64,000 nucleotides of DNA from Deltaproteobacteria bacterium (GTDB taxonomy: Bacteria; Desulfobacterota; Binatia; UBA9968), in NCBI GenBank assembly GCA_016193465.1, contig JACPSE010000155.1, positions 19,040 to 83,039 on the forward strand, written 5' to 3'. Below are positions 8,706 to 17,751 of the stretch, one piece after another. Every line of letters begins with the position of its first letter. Position 1 is the stretch's first letter. Both the position numbers and the translations under genes were made by a program. The notes below the pieces were generated by a model. That model was not told the origin of the DNA. It saw nothing but the letters and a program-made list of their open reading frames with translations, and did no database searches.

Positions 8706-10379
8706 ATGACAGAGCTCGAAGTGCTGAATCCGGTGGCGGAGATCCGCGGCGACCTGAAACCGCAGGGGGTGAGCCCCCGACCAGCAACTCTGGAGGGGAG
8801 GACGGTAGGGCTGCTGTGGGCCGGGACTACCAACGGCGACGTGGCGCTGCGCCGCGTGGAGGAGCGCCTGCAGGAGCGGTTCCCCAAGATGCGGACGAAG
8901 TTCTACCCGGGCGAGCACCCCTTTGCGGAGGGCTTGCTGCGGGAAGTAGCGGAGGCGTGCGATGCGGTGGTGATCGCGACCGCGGACTGAGGGACGTGCA
9001 GCTCGTGGAGTATCCACGGGGCGGTGCAACTGGAGAAACTAGGAAGGCCGGCGGTGACCATTGTCTCCGGGCGGTTCGAGGGGGACGCCGCCGAAAGCGC
9101 CCGTGTCTTCGGGATGCCGGACCTGCAGTACGTGGCGGTGCCCTGGATCTACCGCAACTTGGACTTGCCGCGGGTCATAGAACAGACGGACAAGGCGATC
9201 GACGACCTGGTGCGCGAGCTGACGACGGTGCGGCAGGTGGGAAGTCGGCGTGTTGAGGCGGCGGAGCGGGAGCGATTCAAGGGGTGGGACCGGCTGGAGG
9301 CCTTGGAGCGCATGAACGAACAGTTCCTACTCCGAGACTGGGGCGACGGCTTCCCGCTGCTGCCTCCTACACCCGAGGCGGTGGAGCGGTTGCTGAAGGG
9401 AACCTGCCTGCCGCCAGACCATGTGCTGTGCGACCTGCCACCGGGATGGGGGTTGGCCACGGTGGAGAAGGTAGCCATCAACGCAGCTATGGCGGGGGCC
9501 AAGCCGGAGCAACTACCCGTCATCCTGGCGGCTCTCAAGGCGCTCTCCAAGGTGGACCCGAAGGTGGTGCGCCAGTTCCTCATGTCCACCGGCTCCCACG
9601 CCTCCCTGCTGCTGGTGAACGGGCCCGTCGCGAAGGAGATCAAGGTCAACGCCCGGGCGGCTATGGGGCCGGGGCGGGAGAACTGGGTGAACCTGACCAT
9701 CGGGCGATCGTACACCCTGTGCCTAAAAAACATAGGCCACTGGTACCCGGGGCTGATGGATATGGACACCCTGGGCTCGGTGCGCAAGTTCACCGTGTGC
9801 GTGGCGGAGAACGAGGAGGCCAGCCCGTGGGAGCCCTTCCACATGGAGAAAGGATACCGCAGGGAGGAGAGTGTGGTCAGCCTCCTGGGGACCAGGGGCG
9901 AGATCGACGTGATAGACCAGGGAAACACTACCGCCGAGGGGATCCTGAAAAACATCGCCTCCAACTGCGGCATTGTCCAGAAGGACCTGCGACACGGGGC
10001 GGCCTCAGAGATCGGGCGCAGGATCATCGTCATGGTGCCACCTGATCCGGCACGGGTGATCAGCGAGGGCGGGATCAGCAAGGAAGGGGCAAAGGAGTTC
10101 ATCCACTTCCACGCCCGTAAGTCCATGCTCCAAATGCTGGCGTACGTGCCGCTGCGCACCACTGAGGGTGACCTCCGATGGCTGCCGCGACACTGGCGTT
10201 GGTTGCGGGACCTATCGGACAAGGAGCTGGATGAAATCATCGAGCCGGTGCTGGACCGGGCGGACCGGTACGATCTCCTCTGCGTGGGGGCGGATCGGGC
10301 TAAGTTCCAGATCATGCCCAGCGGGCCTTTCAGCCCCTCCAGCGAGAACATCGACCAGTACCGCCCCGAGGAGCGGTAA
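8706..10379 (+). CDS. UGSC-type selenoprotein, in-frame TGA (Sec95) at 8988-8990
   Basis: ORFs 8619-8990 and 9024-10379 share a frame separated by one TGA; read-through ...VIATAD-U-GTCSSWSIHGAVQLEKLGRPAVTIVS...; AAGGAGG RBS before ATG 8706; downstream domain DGFPLLPPTPEAVERLLKG...PPGWGLATVEKVAINAAMAGAKPEQLPVILAA. Confidence 0.85.
9004..9018 (+). promoter_or_regulatory. Candidate bacterial SECIS hairpin
   Basis: CGTGG-AGTAT-CCACG perfect 5-bp stem with 5-nt loop having G at position 2; 13 nt after the TGA; outer TGCA(8997-9000)/TGCA(9025-9028) pairing possible. Confidence 0.65.
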
Positions 10380-10405
10380 GTAAAGTGAAAAGGAGGAATG
10401 CGAAG

Positions 10406-11485
10406 ATGACGCACAAGAAATCAAGGTCTGGACTTTTGCTTGGGTCCTTTTTCTGCGCGTTCCTGATCAACCTCCTCATTGCCGATTACGCGTTCCCTCA
10501 AACTGCCTTCTACGAAGGCAAGACCATCAAAGTTATCGCAGCCCCGTCACCTGGGGGCCTGGGAGATCGTCGGATCAGGGCCGTCATTCCCTTCCTTAAG
10601 AAATATATTCCGGGAGAGCCCTACATTGTTATTGAGTACATGCCTGGGGCTGGGGGCCAAAAGGCCGCAAACTACGTTCACAGGACAGCCCGTCCTGATG
10701 GGCTTACCATCGGCTTTTGGGATTCCGGCACGGTGCCGGCCGCTGTCCTAGGCCAGCCTGGGGTGGCCTACGACATCCACGAAGTGATTTTTCTGGGAGC
10801 CCACCAGAGCGGTCGCCCCTCGGTTTTTTTGACCCGCAAAGAGTTAGGCCTGGACAGTTTGGAGAAGCTGCGCGCGGTCTCGGGTTTGCGAATCGGCGCC
10901 CAGGCTGTGGGGCATGGCAGCTATTATCTCGCCCGAATCTTCGCCTATCTGTTTGGCCTGAGAGAGCCCAGATGGGTTACCGGATACAGCGGCCCGGAGT
11001 CTGACGTTGCTATCGTGAGTGGTGAGATTGATGCTCGGGCCGTTGCCATATATGGTATGGTAGCAGCTCGACCCGACTGGGTCGAGAAGGGTCTTATGCA
11101 CTTCCATGCAGTTTTTGAAGTGCCCAGAGGGCGAGGACACCCTCATCCTCGCTTTGCCCAACTCCCCGACTATAGCAACTTTGCCAAGTCGGACAGGGAG
11201 CGGAAACTCATAGAGTTATACCGCGGCACACAGAGTGTCTCCCACCCGATTGTCCTTCCTCCAGGAACGCCTAAAGAGCGCGTGCAGATCCTGCAAGAAG
11301 CGGTGCGGAAGGCTTTTGAGGACCCTCAATTCTACAAAGAATACGAAAAGCTCGCGGGAGAAGAGCCCAGGCCATTGACGCCGGACGCGATCGAGAGGCA
11401 AATCAAGGATATGTCTGCTGAACCTGAAATCGTAGACTTCCTCAAAAGGATCGGTGGGCCGGATGCCTTACCGCCCCGTCGATAG
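10406..11485 (+). CDS. Tripartite tricarboxylate transporter substrate-binding protein (Bug/TctC family)
   Basis: FYEGKTIKVIAAPSPGGLGDRRIRAVIPFLKKYIPGEPYIVIEYMPGAGGQKAANYV; signal peptide; AGGAGG upstream of 10406. Confidence 0.85.
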   Translation: MTHKKSRSGLLLGSFFCAFLINLLIADYAFPQTAFYEGKTIKVIAAPSPGGLGDRRIRAVIPFLKKYIPGEPYIVIEYMPGAGGQKAANYVHRTARPDGLTIGFWDSGTVPAAVLGQPGVAYDIHEVIFLGAHQSGRPSVFLTRKELGLDSLEKLRAVSGLRIGAQAVGHGSYYLARIFAYLFGLREPRWVTGYSGPESDVAIVSGEIDARAVAIYGMVAARPDWVEKGLMHFHAVFEVPRGRGHPHPRFAQLPDYSNFAKSDRERKLIELYRGTQSVSHPIVLPPGTPKERVQILQEAVRKAFEDPQFYKEYEKLAGEEPRPLTPDAIERQIKDMSAEPEIVDFLKRIGGPDALPPRR

Positions 11486-11558
11486 GGGGGCAAGGTTGTG
11501 CCGCCAGCAAGCGGCGCTTTCGCTGAGGCGAGTAAAGAAAAAAAGGGCAACCGAATTC

Positions 11559-11807
11559 ATGAGTGGAGACGCAATGATAGATGCGATCGAAGAAGCCCTG
11601 CAGCCGATTCGCAACTCACTCCAAGCGGATGGGTTCGGTCTGAAAGTGGACGGCTTCAAAGAAGGCGTTGTCTCTGTGGTTGTTCTGGCTGGGCCCGAAG
11701 CCTGCGTAGAGTGCTTGGTTCCCCAAGAACACATGAGGTTAAGGATCGAGTACAGACTAAAGGGCCTCGTTCAGAGCGTCCACCTGCGTTATCCTGAACA
11801 CTCGTGA
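11559..11807 (+). CDS. NifU C-terminal-domain-like protein
   Basis: MSGDAMIDAIEEALQPIRNSLQADGFGLKVDGFKEGVVSVVVLAGPEACVECLVPQEHM; CxxC in NifU-like context. Confidence 0.65.
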   Translation: MSGDAMIDAIEEALQPIRNSLQADGFGLKVDGFKEGVVSVVVLAGPEACVECLVPQEHMRLRIEYRLKGLVQSVHLRYPEHS

Positions 11808-11956
11808 GGGGGAAAGAGACGATCTCAAAGCAGCCAAGGCTTACTATCCCATCATTATCGGATATTCTCGCCGCTCAAATAGCGATGGGGCGGGCCCGCC
11901 TCCACCGCGCCAGCCGGCGGCCAGTGATCAAGTAGGCGAGTAGAATCGATATCGAA

Positions 11957-13486
11957 ATGGAGACTTCGCTATTCCATGCAGCCCTTCAGGGTTTACTGAA
12001 CCTCTTTCACCTTAAGGTCTTCTTAGCCATGCTGGTGGGGGTTAGCATCGGCACCTTCACAGCCGTGGCCCCTCAAGGATTGGGGATGCCGCTCGTCTAT
12101 GCGATCTTATTGCCAGTGGTCATTAAGTGGGAGCCTATAACGGGCATCGCTCTCCTGATTGGGGCAAGCTCGGTGAGCGCCATCTGTGCGGCCTACCTTC
12201 CAATCCTCTTTGGTATTCCCGGAGGCTCCGGCTCCCAGGCTACTGTGCTCGACGGATACCCAATGGGGAAGCAAGGCGAGGGGCGCCGCGCCTTGGGGGC
12301 CTCTTTTATGGCCGGGGGCATGGGATGTCTGATCGGCACCTTGACTCTCATTTTGGCGATTCCTGCAACTAAGCCTCTGATCTACCTCATGGGCTCCCCG
12401 GAGCTTTTCGTAGTCATGCTTTGGGGTCTGAGCATGGTAGCCGTTCTGGCTGGGCGGCGGCCGATCAAGGGACTCATTACCGCGGCCTTTGGTCTATTGC
12501 TCGCAACGGTCGGCCAGCAGGCACAAAGCGGTATCCTGCGCTTCGTTTTCGACCAGCCATACCTCTTGGATGGTATTCCCATAAGCATCATGGCGCTGGC
12601 CCTTTTTGGTATTCCCTCGGCGCTGGATTTGGCCCTGACCAAGCTCGGAGTCGAGCAGCAGCCGGTGCCGCTCAGGGGAAGCCTATTCGACGGGGTCAGG
12701 GATTGCTTGCGCGAATGGTGGCTCACGGTGCGGTGCAGTTTCGTGGGGGTGTGGGTCGGAATCGTCCCAGGGCTCGGCTCGCAGGTGGTGGACTGGCTCG
12801 CCTACGGGCATGCGGCTCAGACCTGTAAGGGAGGGGAGAACTTCGGCAAGGGAGACGTGCGCGGCGTTATCGCTCCCGAGAGCGCCAACGACGCGAAAGA
12901 CGGAGGCGATCTCATAACTACGTTGCTGCTGGGATTCCCCCAGGGAGTGTCGACAGCGCTTTTTATCGTCGCCTTACTCTCGTGGGGCTTTCTCCCTGGC
13001 CCGGAGATGGTGAAGAAGAACGCAGACATAGTCTATAGCGTGGTCTGGATTCAAGGGATTTCGGGGATTATAGGGACCCTGATCGGCTTTGTTTTGGCCG
13101 GACAGCTCGCCAAGCTGGCCGAGGTGCGCTACACGTTGATGGTCCCCATAATCTTTATATTCGTCCTTATGGGCGCCTTCAGCGTCAACCGTGATCCCGT
13201 AGACCTCTTGGTAGTGGTTGCGTTTGGGATCCTTGGCTATTTCATGAGGCGCTTTGGTTATCCCAGACCGGCCATGATTCTCGGGCTTGTTTTGGGCGAC
13301 CTGATGGAGAAGTACCTCTACAGGTCGGTAGCAAGCTACGGCTTTAGTTGGCTTGGGCGGCCGGCAGTGATCGTGCTGCTGATTCTGGCTGCAACATCAT
13401 TTGTCTTCACGCTCCGAGGCAGGCTTGAGAGCAAAGCTCGATCTCCTCTAGGCGGGGCGATGGCGAGGGCTGAAGATGAGAGCTAG
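11957..13486 (+). CDS. Tripartite tricarboxylate transporter permease, TctA family
   Basis: Large hydrophobic protein with GIPGGSGSQATVLDGYPM, GIVPGLGSQVVDWLAYGHA, LLLGFPQGVSTALFI typical of TctA. Confidence 0.9.
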   Translation: METSLFHAALQGLLNLFHLKVFLAMLVGVSIGTFTAVAPQGLGMPLVYAILLPVVIKWEPITGIALLIGASSVSAICAAYLPILFGIPGGSGSQATVLDGYPMGKQGEGRRALGASFMAGGMGCLIGTLTLILAIPATKPLIYLMGSPELFVVMLWGLSMVAVLAGRRPIKGLITAAFGLLLATVGQQAQSGILRFVFDQPYLLDGIPISIMALALFGIPSALDLALTKLGVEQQPVPLRGSLFDGVRDCLREWWLTVRCSFVGVWVGIVPGLGSQVVDWLAYGHAAQTCKGGENFGKGDVRGVIAPESANDAKDGGDLITTLLLGFPQGVSTALFIVALLSWGFLPGPEMVKKNADIVYSVVWIQGISGIIGTLIGFVLAGQLAKLAEVRYTLMVPIIFIFVLMGAFSVNRDPVDLLVVVAFGILGYFMRRFGYPRPAMILGLVLGDLMEKYLYRSVASYGFSWLGRPAVIVLLILAATSFVFTLRGRLESKARSPLGGAMARAEDES

Positions 13487-13946
13487 TTTAGCGCTTTTCT
13501 TCCTTGCGATCTTCCTGATTGCGGCTGTGACGGGTTGGGAGTGGCCCTACATCGCAAGGCTTATGCCCGTCTACGTTGCAGCCATTCCAGGGATTCTCCT
13601 GGTCTTCATCCAACTCTATCGGGATGCCACAGACCGGGAGGGGCGTTGGGGACGGGGAGAAGGGGGTATTGAGATGGATGAAGTCTACGATGTGAAGCTG
13701 GATAAGAAGATCGAGATCCGACGCACCCTGGTTTTTTTTGCATGGTTCATTGGTGGCGCCTTAGGCATCTGGCTTTTGGGCATCGTGATCAGTCTTCCGC
13801 TTTTGGGTTTCCTCTACACGCTCATTGAGGGAAGGGAAAAGTGGAGCACCTCTCTGATCGTGGCAGCCTGTACTTACGCACTCGTCTGGGGTCTGTTCGA
13901 ATACATGCTGGATACGAGGTGGCCCCCGGGAGTTCTTTTCCGCTGA
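13476..13946 (+). CDS. TctB family small permease subunit
   Basis: 156 aa, four hydrophobic segments; overlaps the tctA-like stop. Confidence 0.75.
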   Translation: MRASLALFFLAIFLIAAVTGWEWPYIARLMPVYVAAIPGILLVFIQLYRDATDREGRWGRGEGGIEMDEVYDVKLDKKIEIRRTLVFFAWFIGGALGIWLLGIVISLPLLGFLYTLIEGREKWSTSLIVAACTYALVWGLFEYMLDTRWPPGVLFR

Positions 13947-14037
13947 AGGGCGCGCGCATCATGCGTTTTGGCCTGGCCGGGACTACTTACGGGTGCGACA
14001 TTTCAGTGGTTGAAGAGTAGCAGTCGAGGAGAAAAGT

Positions 14038-15495
14038 ATGGAATCTCTTTCCTACCGGGATTTCCGGGGATTCGTCGAAGAAGCAAAAAAAGTCAGCGAC
14101 TGGCGGTTGATCGAGGGGGCCGACTGGGACACGGAGATCGGGGCCCTGGTTGAATCCACCGCAGAACTGGTCCCCCAGCCGCCGATGCTCCTATTTGACC
14201 GCATTAAAGGATATCCGCCGGGCTTCAGGGTGTTAAGCCTCTCTTATGCGGCCTATAAGCGCGTTGCCGTTGCGTTGGGTCTCCCGGTGGATAAAAGCAA
14301 GCTGGAGCTTGTGCGCCTGGCGGCGCGAAAGATCAGGTCGGCGCGGCCGATTCCACCGAAGGAAGTCCACGACTCACCCTTGCTGGAGAATGTGATGAAG
14401 GGAGACGATGTGGATCTTCTGAAATTTCCCGCCCTGCGCTTCCATGAAAACGATGGTGGGCGCTATTTCGGACCGGGAGGGGGACTTACCAACGCTGATC
14501 CGGAAACAGGCTATGTCAACACCGGGACCTATCGGATGCAGCTCCATGACCGCAACCATTTGGGATTGTGGATGAGCCCCGGACAGAATGGCCGCCAGAT
14601 CTGCATGAAGTACTGGCAGCAGGGGAAAAGCTGCCCTGTGGTCGCGACCTATGGTCAGCACCCCTTGGTTTTCATGCCTTCTTACACGAAGTTTCCCTAC
14701 GGGCACTCGGAGATGGAAGTCTCGGGCGGGCTGATCGGCCGGCCGTTGGAGGTATTCAAAGGACCGATCACGGCCCTTCCCATCCCGGCAAGCTCTGAGA
14801 TCGCCATCGAAGGAGAAGTCCCTCCTCCGACGGAAGAGGCGCGAGATGAAGGCCCCTTTGGCGAGTGGCCGGGCTATTACTCAGGCGGGACGATCGGCAC
14901 AGGCGAGCCCCAGCCGGTGATCAGAGTGAAAGCAGTCTATTACAGAAACGATCCGATTCTTCAAGACGAAGCTCCTCTGTGGCCTGGCGCCGTCAAAATG
15001 GACTTGCATATCTCCTCGGGTGTCCTCTGGGACCAGTTGGAGAGCGCGGGGATCCAGGACATTGCTGGAGTTTACAATCACACTTCGTACTTGTCCGTGG
15101 TTGCCATCAAGCAGAGGTATGCCGGTCATGCCAAGCAAGCCGGTCAAGCGGCTCTGGGCTGTTCCGCTAGCGCGAGGAATGGCCGCTATGTTGTCGTTGT
15201 CGATGAGGATATCGATCCGACCAATATCAAGGAAGTGCTCTGGGCGATGATGACGCGCGTGGATCCCAAAACCAATATTGATATCGTCGACGGCTGCTGG
15301 AGCACGCCTCTGGATCCGCGGATGCCCCCTGAGAAAAGGGAGAACCGCGACCACACCAATAGCAGAGCGGTCTTCTATGCCGTGAGGCCTTTTCCGTGGC
15401 GCGATAAGTTCCCGAAGGTCAGCCGTTCCAGCCGGGAGCTACGCGAGAAAACCATCGCAAAATATAAGGACATCATCCCGTTTCCCAGGACTTGA
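14038..15495 (+). CDS. UbiD family decarboxylase
   Basis: 485 aa; MESLSYRDFRGFVEEAKKVSDWRLIEGADWDTEIGAL, EGPFGEWPGYY-type motif, VVVDEDIDPTNIKEVLWAMMTRVDP. Confidence 0.9.
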   Translation: MESLSYRDFRGFVEEAKKVSDWRLIEGADWDTEIGALVESTAELVPQPPMLLFDRIKGYPPGFRVLSLSYAAYKRVAVALGLPVDKSKLELVRLAARKIRSARPIPPKEVHDSPLLENVMKGDDVDLLKFPALRFHENDGGRYFGPGGGLTNADPETGYVNTGTYRMQLHDRNHLGLWMSPGQNGRQICMKYWQQGKSCPVVATYGQHPLVFMPSYTKFPYGHSEMEVSGGLIGRPLEVFKGPITALPIPASSEIAIEGEVPPPTEEARDEGPFGEWPGYYSGGTIGTGEPQPVIRVKAVYYRNDPILQDEAPLWPGAVKMDLHISSGVLWDQLESAGIQDIAGVYNHTSYLSVVAIKQRYAGHAKQAGQAALGCSASARNGRYVVVVDEDIDPTNIKEVLWAMMTRVDPKTNIDIVDGCWSTPLDPRMPPEKRENRDHTNSRAVFYAVRPFPWRDKFPKVSRSSRELREKTIAKYKDIIPFPRT

Positions 15496-15515
15496 ATCAA
15501 CCACTAAAAGCCCCC

Positions 15516-16538
15516 TTACCCTTGAATGAGTTTGCGCCAAAGTCGAGCATAGTCCTCAAATTTTTCCGCTAAGGAAAGATCGGCCGCGCGAATGTTCAAT
15601 CCCTTGGTCAGCTTCGGAGGGTCCGGTTCGATGTCCGGCCTTGTGGGGATGCGTCTAAAATTCCTCAGTATGGTTTGTCCTTCCTTCGAAAAAGCGAAAT
15701 CAATAAAAAGTTTCGCGACGTTGGGGTGGGGGGCATTCGCAATCATCGCCATAGGATAAATCTTGCTCAGAACAGGACTGGGTCCAACCCAGTCGACGGG
15801 CGCCCCCCTTTGCTTCATATTCTCCAGTTCGCCCGCATAGGCGATCACGGCAACAGGAAACTCTCCTGCGGACATCAACTGTATCAGAAGATTCTGACCG
15901 CGAATGATCTTGGGGTTCTGGCCAACGAGTCTCTCCAAAAAATTTACGCACTTGTCATCGCCCATTATCTTGCACTGGTTGGCGAACCATTCCTCGTCGG
16001 AGTCGTCCATGCCCAGTTTGCCTTTCCACTGCGGCTCCAAAAGCTGGCTGTATTCCCTTGGAACGATTTTTTCGTTGAGAAGCCTGGTGTTGTACCCAAT
16101 CACACTAGTATTTTGGTAAAGCGCGACCCAATACCCTTCGGGGTCTTTGAATTGCGCGGGGACAACCTCCGCCTCCGGGGAGCGATAAGCGACAGTTAAG
16201 CCTTTCTTTTTCAGAAAATAGGATTGGAATCCTCCCATTGAGACCACGTCGGCGAAAACTTTACCGGCGTTCTTGTCCGCAATGACTTTGTTGAGGATTT
16301 TGTTGCTCACCGCACGAAATAGTTCCGTCTTGATAAACGGGTGCTTCTTTTCGAACTGCTTGAGGAAATATTGCGACTGCTCGAGGTTGACCGTCGTGTA
16401 CCATACGAGGGAACCTTCCTTTTTGGCGCCCTCGATTAATTCTTTGGCAGGCTGCGCCTGTCCCAACGCTCCGGTTGCCGAGACGAGAAAGAAGCAATAA
16501 ACCGCCAGCCGGATCCCCCAAGAGCATCTTTTTTGCAT
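15516..16538 (-). CDS. Extracellular solute-binding protein (Fe3+-type ABC SBP)
   Basis: MQKRCSWGIRLAVYCFFLVSATGALGQAQ signal peptide; VIGYNTRLLNEKIVPREYSQLLEPQWKGKLGMDD. Confidence 0.85.
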   Translation of the reverse strand: MQKRCSWGIRLAVYCFFLVSATGALGQAQPAKELIEGAKKEGSLVWYTTVNLEQSQYFLKQFEKKHPFIKTELFRAVSNKILNKVIADKNAGKVFADVVSMGGFQSYFLKKKGLTVAYRSPEAEVVPAQFKDPEGYWVALYQNTSVIGYNTRLLNEKIVPREYSQLLEPQWKGKLGMDDSDEEWFANQCKIMGDDKCVNFLERLVGQNPKIIRGQNLLIQLMSAGEFPVAVIAYAGELENMKQRGAPVDWVGPSPVLSKIYPMAMIANAPHPNVAKLFIDFAFSKEGQTILRNFRRIPTRPDIEPDPPKLTKGLNIRAADLSLAEKFEDYARLWRKLIQG

Positions 16539-16642
16539 AAGCACCTCCTCGGTAACAGATAGCTTATGCGTCATCCTAGGCGAACCCGAAACGAGCTGTC
16601 AAGGTTTGCGCAGGGAAATTATTTAAGATAGAAGAGGGTTCC

Positions 16643-17722
16643 ATGAAAGACCGGGACTTGCGCACCATGATTTTGGTTCAGCATCAGAGGCTAGAGCGCT
16701 TTGTCGGCCTAGTTTTTCAGCGCCTGGGTTTGCCCGAAGCGGACGCGATGACGGCAGCGAAGGTCCTGGTCATGGCTGATCTCCGCGGCGTCGATTCGCA
16801 CGGTGTCATCCGCCTCAGCCTGCACAAATGGTACGTTAAGGCGCTGCGCGACGGCATCATCAACCCCAAGCCGCGCATTCAGATCATGAATGAAACTCCA
16901 GCCTCCGCCCTGATTGAAGGCGATGGCGGCATGGGCATGGTCGTAGGTCGCCAGGCGGCAGAGCTGGCTATCGAAAAGGCGCGCCGGGTCGGAGTTGGCG
17001 TAGTGGCAGTGCGAAACAGCCGGCACTTCGGCATGTCGGCGTACTACGCCATGCTGGCTCTACCACATGAAATGATCGGTATTTCGATGACCAACGCGGG
17101 GCGTCAGGTGGTGCCCACCTTCGGGCAGGAGGCCAAGTATGGGACGAACCCGATCTGCCTGGCCGCCCCAACCCTGGAGGAAATTCCTTTCGTCCTCGAC
17201 ATGGCCACGACGACTGCCGCAGCCGGGAAACTCGAGGTGGCGGCGCGATCGGCGCATCCCATCCCCCTGGGCTGGGCCCTCGATGATAAATCCGAGCCGA
17301 CGACGGATCCTCTGGCCGCGCAGCGAGCGCGCAAGCTCCTGCCCCTTGGCGGCACCCGCGATGGGGGCAGCCACAAAGGATACGGCCTCGCCGTTATGGT
17401 CGAAATTCTCTGTGGTGTTCTGACGGGCACCCTCGCCTGCACTACCCCTCCCGAAACCGGGGTTCGTGGCCACTTTTTTGGCGCGATTAATATTGCCGCC
17501 TTCCGCCCGGTTGAGGAATTTAAAAAGGAACTCGACAACCTGCTCAGGTATTTGAAGTCCACGCCGCCCGAGAAGGGGCAAAACCGGGTCTATGTGGCAG
17601 GAGAAATCGAGCACGAAACCACTCAAGAACGAAGCGTTAAGGGCATCCCGCTTCACGCTTCCACTATCACGCGCTTAAGGGAACTCAGCGAGCAACTCAA
17701 CGTCCCTTACGACCTGGAATAG
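16643..17722 (+). CDS. Ldh family oxidoreductase (malate/L-lactate/ureidoglycolate dehydrogenase type)
   Basis: DLRGVDSHGVIRLSLHKWYVKALRDGIINP, VRNSRHFGMSAYYAMLAL, GGSHKGYGLAVMVEILCGVLTG. Confidence 0.9.
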   Translation: MKDRDLRTMILVQHQRLERFVGLVFQRLGLPEADAMTAAKVLVMADLRGVDSHGVIRLSLHKWYVKALRDGIINPKPRIQIMNETPASALIEGDGGMGMVVGRQAAELAIEKARRVGVGVVAVRNSRHFGMSAYYAMLALPHEMIGISMTNAGRQVVPTFGQEAKYGTNPICLAAPTLEEIPFVLDMATTTAAAGKLEVAARSAHPIPLGWALDDKSEPTTDPLAAQRARKLLPLGGTRDGGSHKGYGLAVMVEILCGVLTGTLACTTPPETGVRGHFFGAINIAAFRPVEEFKKELDNLLRYLKSTPPEKGQNRVYVAGEIEHETTQERSVKGIPLHASTITRLRELSEQLNVPYDLE

Positions 17723-17751
17723 GTCCATCCCAGAGACTCAGGCAGGAGTGA

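Noticed and set aside
8619-8990. Treating the upstream half as a complete 123-aa protein ending at TGA
   Set aside because: The frame continues without any other stop to 10379 and the TGA falls exactly at the UGSC-type motif, so recoding is the better explanation.
9149-10414. 421-aa minus-strand ORF opposite the selenoprotein gene
   Set aside because: Shadow ORF in a GC-rich coding region; low-complexity Ser/Arg composition and no recognisable domain, while the plus strand encodes a coherent protein.
17060-17656. 198-aa minus-strand ORF
   Set aside because: Antisense to the Ldh-family gene, which has all expected motifs.
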